From the NCBI RefSeq assembly GCF_020686965.1, contig NZ_JAJEPS010000013.1, positions 17,221 to 81,220 on the forward strand: DNA of 64,000 nucleotides, read 5' to 3'. This document shows positions 41,048 through 48,976 of the stretch, one piece after another. The number at the start of each line of letters is the position of its first letter. Positions within the stretch are counted from its first letter, which is position 1. Source of the stretch: Hominiventricola filiformis. Lineage in GTDB: Bacteria > Bacillota > Clostridia > Lachnospirales > Lachnospiraceae. Both the position numbers and the translations under genes were made by a program. A model generated the notes under the pieces. The model saw only the letters and a list, made by a program, of their open reading frames with translations. It ran no database searches and was not told where the DNA came from.

Positions 41048-41794
41048 TCAGCGGTCATCCGCCTGAGATACCATGTAAAGTGCTTCCAGGGCGGTGTGAA
41101 TCTCATTCCATTCGCCCCGCATAGTCTTCGAAGCACCATCAGTGTAACTGTTGATGTTGTCTTCCAGGTTATCTTTATACTCCACTACCGTATTGAGAAT
41201 GGACGCAGTATGAAGTCCTCTGAGTCTTCCGATCGTATAGAGCGCGGCAGTCTCCATATCCGCACCAAGCACACCTTTCGACGCCCAGTAAGCATCAATC
41301 TCATCCTCTCGGTCTGTATAAAAGCTGTCATGGCTTCTTCCAAGTCCCACATGATGTGGAATTGCTTCTTTCTCCGCCACTTTCACGCAGGCATTCAGAA
41401 GTTCATAATCAGGAACCGCCGGATAAATTAATTCTATGTAAGTCTTCGAAGTTCCTTCATCTCTCACTGTCCCCTGCACCATGATCAGATCACCAAGATG
41501 AATATTTGTCTGCAGAGCCCCACAGCTTCCGATCCGGATCGCATGGGTGACACCAATTCTTGACAATTCTTCCACCGCGATACCCGTAGACGGTCCACCG
41601 ATTCCTGTCGATACAGCCAGAACCGGGAGTCCTTTATAAAGTCCTCTGATGCTTTTGTACTCCCTGTTATATGCCAGTGGCTGCACCTCTTCCAGCTGCT
41701 CCGCAATCCGATCCACCCGTGCCGGGTCTCCCGGGAGAATGGCATATTTGATGTTCAGCTCATCTGAAAGCTTCAGATGCGGCATATTTTCCAT
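41048..41794 (-). CDS. udp: Nucleoside phosphorylase (uridine phosphorylase-like)
   Basis: The product has 248 residues of the PNP/UDP family: YAILPGDPARVDRI (phosphate loop), AVSTGIGGPSTGIAVEEL, AIRIGSCGALQ, and GADMETAALYTIG for ribose recognition. It phosphorolyses nucleosides to base and ribose-1-phosphate. The base specificity (uridine, purine or nicotinamide riboside) is not settled by these motifs. It is the first gene of the operon with the ECF transporter and nicotinamidase. Confidence 0.88.
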   Translation of the reverse strand: MENMPHLKLSDELNIKYAILPGDPARVDRIAEQLEEVQPLAYNREYKSIRGLYKGLPVLAVSTGIGGPSTGIAVEELSRIGVTHAIRIGSCGALQTNIHLGDLIMVQGTVRDEGTSKTYIELIYPAVPDYELLNACVKVAEKEAIPHHVGLGRSHDSFYTDREDEIDAYWASKGVLGADMETAALYTIGRLRGLHTASILNTVVEYKDNLEDNINSYTDGASKTMRGEWNEIHTALEALYMVSQADDR

Positions 41795-41856
41795 TATGAT
41801 TCCCTCTTTCTTATATTTGACCTTTAAAATAACACTTTACAGCTGTCTTGTCAACC

Positions 41857-42396
41857 TCATTGACAGCCTGAAAGAAATGCTCCGATCTCTTTCATGTCTT
41901 CAGAAATCAGTACCTTCTCAAAATCTTCCGGCTCTGCAAATCCGGCTTTTTCCATACCCTCCAGCACATTTTTCAACGGCTGGTAGAATCCGTTCATATC
42001 AAATAATACACAGGGTGCGTCGGTAAGGTGAAGCCTTGCCAGGGAAATCACATCTGAGATTTCATCAAGGGTTCCTGGTCCGCCCGGCAGTGCCACAAAG
42101 GCATCTGCCAGTGCGATCATCTTCGCTTTCCGCTCCGCCATATCTTTGGTCTCAATATACTCAGTCAGTCCCGGATGACGCCGCTTCTGAATGGATTCCA
42201 CTGCCGGAAGCACACCGATGACCTTTCCGCCGTTCTCCAGCACCGCATTAGAAACTGCTCCCATCAGGCCTCCCTGGGCGCCACCATAGATGAGCACATG
42301 CCCCTGCTCTGCCATCCATCTGCCAAACAAAGCTGCCTTCTCCGTATAGATCTCCTGATTTCCAGATACCGAACCACAATAGACTGCTATATGCAT
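41857..42396 (-). CDS. LOG-family Rossmann protein (TIGR00730)
   Basis: The product has 179 residues. VYCGSVSGN at the N-terminus and LIYGGAQGGLMGAV lead to the family motif ALPGGPGTLDEISDV, with an ERKAKM motif before it. Members cleave nucleoside monophosphates (phosphoribohydrolase) and are labelled cytokinin-activating in plants; the bacterial role is probably nucleotide housekeeping. It follows rsmH by 21 bp on the same strand. Confidence 0.92.
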   Translation of the reverse strand: MHIAVYCGSVSGNQEIYTEKAALFGRWMAEQGHVLIYGGAQGGLMGAVSNAVLENGGKVIGVLPAVESIQKRRHPGLTEYIETKDMAERKAKMIALADAFVALPGGPGTLDEISDVISLARLHLTDAPCVLFDMNGFYQPLKNVLEGMEKAGFAEPEDFEKVLISEDMKEIGAFLSGCQ

Positions 42397-42417
42397 TGGA
42401 CTCTACCTCCTTTTCCT

Positions 42418-43476
42418 TTACTCTTCTGCCCGGACCGCCCAGCGCATCTTTGTGGAACGGGCTCTCGGATTTCGTACGCATTCTTCCGCTGTCGGCCGGA
42501 CTACATCCTTGGAATAAGAAGAATAGATGCCTGCCCGGCAGCCTTCTTTCAACGCTGCCTTCACCAGCTTGTCCTCACCGGAATGAAATGTCAGAATAGC
42601 TGCCCGTCCGCCCGGACGAAGTGCCCCCGGAAGCTTCTCCATAAATTCATACAGCACTTCAAACTCCTGGTTGACATCAATCCGAAGTGCCTGGAACACT
42701 CTCTGGCAAGTCTTTTTGACCGTCTCCTTTTTCTCCTTCTCCGGCAGAAAATCCAACGTCTTTTCAATGATACTGCGAAGTTTGGTAGTCGTATCCACCC
42801 GGTTTCCACGGCGGATCTCATCCGTAATGGCCTTTGCCAGTTCCTCGCAATAAGGCTCATCGGAGTTTTCATAGAGCATTCCCGCCAGCTCGTCACGGCC
42901 TATGGTATCCAGCCGCTCCGCCGCGCTGATGCCTTTCTGCTGATTCAGCCGAAGATCCAGGGGTCCGTCCACTTTAAAGGAAAAACCTCTCTTCGGATTA
43001 TCAATCTGCATGGAAGAAACTCCAAGATCCGCCAGAATAAAGTCAAAACCACCTGCTTCTTTTGCAATCTCATCAATGGTGCAGAAATTCTGAAGCTTAA
43101 TGGTCAGCATGTCTTCTCCAAAACCCTGCTCTTCCAGACGCTTCTTCGTCTTTGCCGATTCCTCCGGATCCACATCCGTGGCATACATATGTCCCTGTCC
43201 CTTCAGACACTGAAGCATGGCTTTCGTGTGTCCTCCATAACCAAGGGTTGCATCAAATCCCGTCTCTCCCGGCTGGATTTTCAGAAAATCCAGGATCTCA
43301 TCCACCATAATGGAAATGTGCATGCCCGCCGGTGTATTTCCTTTCTTCATCACATGCTGCACCGTGTCCTGATACTTCTCCGGCTGCAGCTCCTTGTATT
43401 TTTCCTCGAATTTCTTCGGGTATTTGCCTTTATAACGTACTCTCCGCTTGTGCGGTGTCTGTTGTTCCTGATCCAT
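42418..43476 (-). CDS. rsmH: RsmH-like 16S rRNA (cytosine-N4) methyltransferase, stand-alone copy
   Basis: The product has 352 residues. After a basic extension of about 45 residues come the RsmH motifs: GMHISIMVDEIL, FDATLGYGGHTKAML (SAM loop), YATDVDPE, FILADLGVSSMQIDN, FSFKVDGPLDLRLN and ILTFHSGEDKLVK. RsmH N4-methylates C1402 in the ribosomal P site. The canonical gene lies in the mra/ftsL cell-wall cluster; here it is next to LOG and CYTH genes, so this may be a second paralog with a different N-terminus. Confidence 0.88.
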   Translation of the reverse strand: MDQEQQTPHKRRVRYKGKYPKKFEEKYKELQPEKYQDTVQHVMKKGNTPAGMHISIMVDEILDFLKIQPGETGFDATLGYGGHTKAMLQCLKGQGHMYATDVDPEESAKTKKRLEEQGFGEDMLTIKLQNFCTIDEIAKEAGGFDFILADLGVSSMQIDNPKRGFSFKVDGPLDLRLNQQKGISAAERLDTIGRDELAGMLYENSDEPYCEELAKAITDEIRRGNRVDTTTKLRSIIEKTLDFLPEKEKKETVKKTCQRVFQALRIDVNQEFEVLYEFMEKLPGALRPGGRAAILTFHSGEDKLVKAALKEGCRAGIYSSYSKDVVRPTAEECVRNPRARSTKMRWAVRAEE

Positions 43477-43507
43477 ATATGTCCCTCCATCTATTTATCT
43501 AGGTCTA

Positions 43508-44089
43508 TTATACGGAAACTTCCGTATTACCGCAAGGAAACGCCTCTTCAAGCATAGACAAATACGAAGTTCTCGTCGTATCCTGCATCGTATAACCAAG
43601 TTTTACAAGCAAAGTTTCGATTTCACTTAATGCTGCGGCGCGCTTCGTCTCGTCTTCCACAATAATCTCCAGTTCCAGGAAATCCCCCAGTCCCGTTACC
43701 TGATCCACACAAGCGGTCATCTGCTCTCTATGAAAATACTGCCGCAGCTTCTCCACTGGCGTTGTGGGATAGAATCCAATGCTTTTCAGTAGTTCCACTC
43801 CCGTCTCCCCATCAGAAATCTCCAATTCCACTTCTTTTCGCGTCATAGAACAAGTGTCCAGTTTCTTTCCCTTATAGGTCAGATATGCCGCCTGTTTCCC
43901 TGTGTCTTCTTCCTCCACACAACGTACCCTCAAGGCTTCATCGCAGGCTTTCATATTACGATGCTCTGATGTAAAATAAAGGTCCGATTCCCACACGGTT
44001 TTCCCCGCTGTAAAATACTGGTCTTTAAGCTTCTTTATAAATTTTCCACTATCCTCAATTTTCAGCTTAATCTCTACCTCAATGGCCAT
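43508..44089 (-). CDS. CYTH-domain protein (class IV adenylate cyclase / triphosphatase type)
   Basis: The product has 193 residues starting AIEVEIKLKIEDS, the EXEXK signature of CYTH enzymes, with later Arg/Lys/Glu strands (LRVRCVEEE, YLTYKGKK, RKEVELEI, FLELEIIVED). Such tunnel-fold enzymes hydrolyse triphosphates or cyclise ATP; adenylate cyclase, thiamine triphosphatase and tripolyphosphatase activities are all possible. It is first in a leftward run with rsmH and the LOG gene. Confidence 0.88.
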   Translation of the reverse strand: MAIEVEIKLKIEDSGKFIKKLKDQYFTAGKTVWESDLYFTSEHRNMKACDEALRVRCVEEEDTGKQAAYLTYKGKKLDTCSMTRKEVELEISDGETGVELLKSIGFYPTTPVEKLRQYFHREQMTACVDQVTGLGDFLELEIIVEDETKRAAALSEIETLLVKLGYTMQDTTRTSYLSMLEEAFPCGNTEVSV

Positions 44090-44138
44090 GTCCCATCCCC
44101 CACTTTGTGTTTTTCTTATTATATTATAAAACTGAAAA

Positions 44139-44180
44139 AAAGGACATTCCCCGGATGAAAAATCTAGGGAACACCCTTTT
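44139..44180 (-). terminator. Terminator of the second surface protein gene
   Basis: AAAGGACATTCCC/GGGAACACCCTTT with two mismatches; on the minus strand it is followed by TTTTTTTC. It lies 12 bp after the stop codon of the gene at 44192. Confidence 0.7.
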
Positions 44181-44191
44181 CTTAAAACACA

Positions 44192-47100
44192 CTAATTTTC
44201 TTTACGTTTTCTTGCAATTATCATACCAATTCCGGCTGCACTTAAAGCTGCCAGAAGAAGCATCCATTCTATCGGAGCGGTATCTCCGGTCGGTGCGCTT
44301 TGTGCCTGTACCAGCTGAGATACTTCCGGTGCTGCGACGGCAGTTGCTTCCTGCTGTGCACTTCCTGATCTGTGTTTCTTCTTAGATCCGGATGTGCTGA
44401 CCGCCGTATCCTTCCATGCGATTGCATAATCGGAGAACCGGTCTGTCTCAAAAGTGATAATGCCGTCGGCGAAGGTGCCCGGAAGACTTGTCACTTCGCC
44501 GTCATGATTTCTGAGAACCATGTACTCCCGTTTCACCTTACGGTCTGTGTTGAGAAGGTCATTGCTCAGCCGGAAAGAAATTTTGATCGGAGCTTTGATC
44601 TCGTGAATCTCGCTCTCCTTCTCTCCGTTCACACTCTTGGTAAATGTAATGTTCAGATACCGCCCGATGGTAAATTCACCGGCTGTCTTCTCCATAGCCG
44701 CCCTGGTCTCTGCGCTGACCGTTGCTTCCGCATGCTCTACATTCAGTGTCAGTTCAATAGTAGCGCCTTCTTCAATCAGAACAATCTCATCTGCCGTCAG
44801 ATTGCCTCCCTGAATCAGCATTTTGATCAACGTTTTTTTATCAGAAGCAAGAGACATCTCCGGTGCATCCTGCCCTGCAGATACGGAGACTTTCAAAGTT
44901 CCCTCTCCAATCTTCACATCTCCGTTTCCGGTAGATACCATCTGCTCTTCTGCCGGTACTACCACATAGGTCTTCTGAACCTTACCGGTATAATTATTCT
45001 TTCCTTCGATGGTCAGCGTATAGCTTCCTGCTGCGGCTGCCTGATTTCCGGTAACCTCATAATCCTTTGCGGTAAGCTCTGTTCCATCCAGCATAACTTT
45101 TTCTACTGCCTGAGTCTGGCTCTTTCCGTTTGCCACCAGCGCTGCACCAAGTGTCACATCTGCTTTTGCCAGATTCTTCTGCAAGATCTTTGCACTCACA
45201 GAAGCCTTTGTCTCTGCCAGCTGATAATTCTCTGCATCCGCACCTGCCAGTGCAATGACGCTTCCGGTAATGGTGTCGGCATCTTTTACTTCCGCGCTGT
45301 TATAAGCGTATGCGTCCGCTGTCGCAGTCACCTTATCGCCATCTTCCACGCCTTTCAGAAGAACCGTCAATTTCTGTGCTTCCAGTACCTTTGTGGTGCC
45401 ATCATAGGTCTTCGTCAGGGTGCCGTTCAGTGATGCGGTAATGGTCTTTTTCGCAATGGTATAGGTCGGCTGACCGGATGCGATTCCTTCATAATCGCCA
45501 TTTTCCCCCGCCGTTACCACTACCTTATAGGTGCCTGCCTTTGTGGGTGCTGCCACTGCAGTTCCATCCTGCTCATAGCTTACCACATACTGATCCGCCG
45601 TCAGAGCTGTACCGTTCATGGATACTTCCACATCCGGTGTCTGCACCGTTCCATTGTAAATCTTATCCGCATTCTTTAATGTCACCACAGCATTGGCAAA
45701 TGGTTTCTTGCGGGTCTTCACATTAAAAACATCTGATATTTCTGATATATGTCCGGCATTATCCTTTGCAGTTACGGTAAATACATATTCCGTATCACTG
45801 TTCAGATACGTCAGGTCAAATACGCCATCCTCACTCGTCTGTGGAGGAATCTTCCCGGATGTTTCCAGCAGAGTATATTCCTGCACACCACTTGCCTCAT
45901 CCGTTGCTGATGCCTGCAAGGTAACTGTGGTGTCGGTCGCTTCTTTTGAAATACTCAGAGTCGGTTTTGTTGGCGCCTGTGTATCCTGCCGAATGGTTAC
46001 CTTTACTGTCGCACCATTCCAGGCATTGTCAAGAGCAATAATGGAATATGTATGGACGCCCTCTTGAGCCGGAAAAGAAACCTCTTTTTCCACTGTCATA
46101 TTGGATAAGCCGCGAAACAGTGTCTCCAAATCTCCATCATCCATCTTATAAGTCATCATATAAAGACCACTTCTCATATCCTGTGCATGAACATGAACCG
46201 TTTGTGCTGTCGTATGCCAGCCTTCCTCAAATGTATCCGTAACCTCCAGCTCCGGTTTCTCATCCTCCGCTGCCACTTTTTCAAAAGTGATTGGATTTCC
46301 GGCATTTCCGGCCTTGTCATAAGGTATGATCTTAATACTTCCTTTAAACTGTTTGCTAATAGTAAAGCTGGCCTTTCCTTCTGCATTCACCGATACGCTG
46401 CCAGAATCCTGGTTTGATCCCAGTGTTCCTGCACTGTCCGTGCTTGGTGTCAACTGATACTCAATATGATCCGGTCCGGAGGTTGCATCCTCAACAGACT
46501 GCGTTACCGTAATATTTTCTTTACTCAGATACCAGCCCACCCGCAAAGCTGCATCACTCAGATCTGTTTTTCCACCGGATGGTTGATCCGTATCAATCGG
46601 CACCTGAATGGTCTTGGCATCGGTGATAAAACCGCTGCTATCCTGACGTAAATAATAAGTGTTCTCACCATTTGTATCAGTTGTAAAATCTGCTGCATAA
46701 GTTCCCTCTAAAGTAGAAGAAATCGTATATCCAGCCGGTGCCTGTATGGTAACCGTACTTGTATACCAGCCATTCTGTCCTTTATTGGTCTCTGCCAGTG
46801 TCGCTGCCGCATCTGTCGCAAGGTAACTGATTGTTGCCGTCACACTTGCAGGCTCGCTGTCCTTGTGATTGGCATCACCTTTCACTTTATACCATACGGT
46901 ATATTCCTGCGCTGCTTTACCAGTCGGAATGGCAGGTGTATAAGTACCTTCTTTTTCCAGACTGTAAACAAGTTCTCCGTCCGAAGTACTTCCTGCCGTA
47001 ACCAAATGCTGATCCTCACCTGTATAAGTCAGTTTCTGTGCTGCAGGAGCAGTCGTCACTGTAGATGCCGCTTTCTCCACTTCAAAAGTAACATCCGCTT

Positions 47101-48937
47101 TTAATACGTAGGAACTGCAGGCAGCATCAACTCGATAGGTGTGTTTTCCAGCTTTCAGACCTGTCGGAATAAAAAATGAGTTTTTATAGACATACTCAGA
47201 TAATGCCTCTCCTGCTTCATTTATCTCATACCATCGATAATCTACCAAATTATAATCCGCATATGATCCCTGTAGAATCGCTTTGGCCTGTATGTACTGT
47301 TGCGCGTCTGCTGAATATCCGTATGTCAGTTCTCCAACATGATTTGTAATCTCCACTTCCCGAATCGGAGCCAGCTGAACTTCCACTTTATCTATTGAAG
47401 ATTCCGTAATGTTCTGTTTCCATTCATAAGTCTCATAATCCCGATATGTATATCCTTTCTCTAATAAATCCTCAAGAGTTTTATCAGAGTTATTGGATAC
47501 CACTTTTCCAAATTTGCCACCTGACAGTTTGCCTGTAGATTTGGAAGCAAACATCAATTCTCCATCAATCGTTCCATTTCCTGTTACCTTCAGGTCTGCA
47601 CCGTTTGTGACAGAAATTCCACTGCCGGATATGGTCTTACCGTTGAGATCAAGCGTCAGTTGTTTCCCATCTACTATGTACGCTGCATTCTGCGCTCCTG
47701 CCGGAATATCCGCAAGCAATTTTACTGTTGCACCATCCTGTGCTTCATTGAACGCCCTCTGCAGTCCTGAATATCTGGCTGTGGTGCTGTCTACAGCGGT
47801 CACTTCAGCGTTAAATGTTGCTTCCAAATCACAGTAATCGCATTTCCCGTCATTGTTCTTGTCTCTGTGCTCCTCACATTTTTCAACCGTTACATTCCAC
47901 AGCGATTCATTGGCAGAAAGGTCTCTAGAAAACTCTATTGCCTGATTTCCCTGTTTAAATACATAACCTGATTCCAACAGAGCCGGTGCCCAAATTTTAC
48001 TATCTAAGTTGTTTCTTATTTCACCAAATGTTCCCCCTGAAATAGAGAGCTTATTTACATACAAAACGAGACTATCAATCGTCCCTCCGGCAATCTTAGT
48101 AGAATTATGACTTCCACTAAGTATGTTTACTGTTTTAATTGAACCATTCCATGTCTTTGGTAAATTCAAATCTGCATTACTACCTAAATTAATCGAAACT
48201 TTTACCTTTCCACTTCCTGTCAGGGTCAGACTGGCTGGATTCTTTTTTCTATAAATATAAATATTCCAGCTATCTAACGTATGACCCGCCGGATCAATCG
48301 TATATTTTTTATCAATAATCTTGTAATCATTTCTATCATATGTATCCGTCATCAACGTCAACATACTGCCATCTGGAGCGTTATCAAAGGCGTCTTTCAA
48401 TGATGTATATTTTGTTCCCGCATCATCCTTTATACACCAGGTTATTCCACAATCTGGACACTCTGTTTCTGTTGCATTCGGATGCGTACACTCTGTCTCA
48501 CCATCTTCTGCCTGCACCGCAACACCATTTGCTTCCATCGCCTGTATACTTACCTGCTGCTCTGCGGGCTGGATTTCTTCCGTTGGAACTTCCTCTGTTT
48601 CTTCCTGCTCTGCCGGAACCTCTTCTTTCACCTCCGCATCTTCGGTTTCTTCCCCGGTTGGTGCCTCGGTTACTTCTTCCGTCGGCTCTGTCTCCGTCAC
48701 AGTCTCTTCTGTTTCTTCCGTCAGAACTGTTCTTTCTGTATTTTCCACCTCCGCTGCAAGTGCTTCCGCTTCCAGAGACTCTGTCTCCAGAGCGTCTTCC
48801 TCCAAAGATTCTTCCTCCGGCGTGCCTTCCTCCACGATTCCCTCATACTCCGGCAGTTCTTCTGCTGCCACCTGGGTAGGAAGCATGGTGAATGCAAGGA
48901 GAAATGCCATCGTCAGGCTCAGTACTCGTTTTTTCAT
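44192..48937 (-). CDS. Large multidomain cell-surface protein (Ig-like, MBG/YDG-type repeats)
   Basis: The product has 1581 residues. Signal peptide 1-25, acidic Glu/Thr-rich stalk to about 150. Two Cys/His knuckles (CTHPNATETECPDCG; HRDKNNDGKCDYC) precede beta-helix-like regions rich in LSGGKFG-type turns (about 160-480). Then come Ig-like domains, a fibronectin III-like stretch (about 1010-1080), MBG/YDG-type repeats (KIYNGTVQTPDV; KTYDGTTKV) and a ZU5-like segment. The anchor is SAPTGD, hydrophobic helix, RKRKEN, with no LPXTG. It lies 39 bp downstream of a LuxR regulator gene on the same strand and is likely co-expressed or controlled by it. Ligand unknown. Confidence 0.85.
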   Translation of the reverse strand: MKKRVLSLTMAFLLAFTMLPTQVAAEELPEYEGIVEEGTPEEESLEEDALETESLEAEALAAEVENTERTVLTEETEETVTETEPTEEVTEAPTGEETEDAEVKEEVPAEQEETEEVPTEEIQPAEQQVSIQAMEANGVAVQAEDGETECTHPNATETECPDCGITWCIKDDAGTKYTSLKDAFDNAPDGSMLTLMTDTYDRNDYKIIDKKYTIDPAGHTLDSWNIYIYRKKNPASLTLTGSGKVKVSINLGSNADLNLPKTWNGSIKTVNILSGSHNSTKIAGGTIDSLVLYVNKLSISGGTFGEIRNNLDSKIWAPALLESGYVFKQGNQAIEFSRDLSANESLWNVTVEKCEEHRDKNNDGKCDYCDLEATFNAEVTAVDSTTARYSGLQRAFNEAQDGATVKLLADIPAGAQNAAYIVDGKQLTLDLNGKTISGSGISVTNGADLKVTGNGTIDGELMFASKSTGKLSGGKFGKVVSNNSDKTLEDLLEKGYTYRDYETYEWKQNITESSIDKVEVQLAPIREVEITNHVGELTYGYSADAQQYIQAKAILQGSYADYNLVDYRWYEINEAGEALSEYVYKNSFFIPTGLKAGKHTYRVDAACSSYVLKADVTFEVEKAASTVTTAPAAQKLTYTGEDQHLVTAGSTSDGELVYSLEKEGTYTPAIPTGKAAQEYTVWYKVKGDANHKDSEPASVTATISYLATDAAATLAETNKGQNGWYTSTVTIQAPAGYTISSTLEGTYAADFTTDTNGENTYYLRQDSSGFITDAKTIQVPIDTDQPSGGKTDLSDAALRVGWYLSKENITVTQSVEDATSGPDHIEYQLTPSTDSAGTLGSNQDSGSVSVNAEGKASFTISKQFKGSIKIIPYDKAGNAGNPITFEKVAAEDEKPELEVTDTFEEGWHTTAQTVHVHAQDMRSGLYMMTYKMDDGDLETLFRGLSNMTVEKEVSFPAQEGVHTYSIIALDNAWNGATVKVTIRQDTQAPTKPTLSISKEATDTTVTLQASATDEASGVQEYTLLETSGKIPPQTSEDGVFDLTYLNSDTEYVFTVTAKDNAGHISEISDVFNVKTRKKPFANAVVTLKNADKIYNGTVQTPDVEVSMNGTALTADQYVVSYEQDGTAVAAPTKAGTYKVVVTAGENGDYEGIASGQPTYTIAKKTITASLNGTLTKTYDGTTKVLEAQKLTVLLKGVEDGDKVTATADAYAYNSAEVKDADTITGSVIALAGADAENYQLAETKASVSAKILQKNLAKADVTLGAALVANGKSQTQAVEKVMLDGTELTAKDYEVTGNQAAAAGSYTLTIEGKNNYTGKVQKTYVVVPAEEQMVSTGNGDVKIGEGTLKVSVSAGQDAPEMSLASDKKTLIKMLIQGGNLTADEIVLIEEGATIELTLNVEHAEATVSAETRAAMEKTAGEFTIGRYLNITFTKSVNGEKESEIHEIKAPIKISFRLSNDLLNTDRKVKREYMVLRNHDGEVTSLPGTFADGIITFETDRFSDYAIAWKDTAVSTSGSKKKHRSGSAQQEATAVAAPEVSQLVQAQSAPTGDTAPIEWMLLLAALSAAGIGMIIARKRKEN

Positions 48938-48976
48938 CTCACAACTCCTTTTCTTATGTCCATTTTACAGGTTCGT

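Noticed and set aside
41795..41856. Riboswitch before the nucleoside phosphorylase operon
   Set aside because: The gap is about 60 bp, too short and without conserved structure.
42175..43557. 460-aa plus-strand ORF opposite rsmH
   Set aside because: Antisense to a gene with complete RsmH motifs; product is His/Arg/Leu-rich with no domain.
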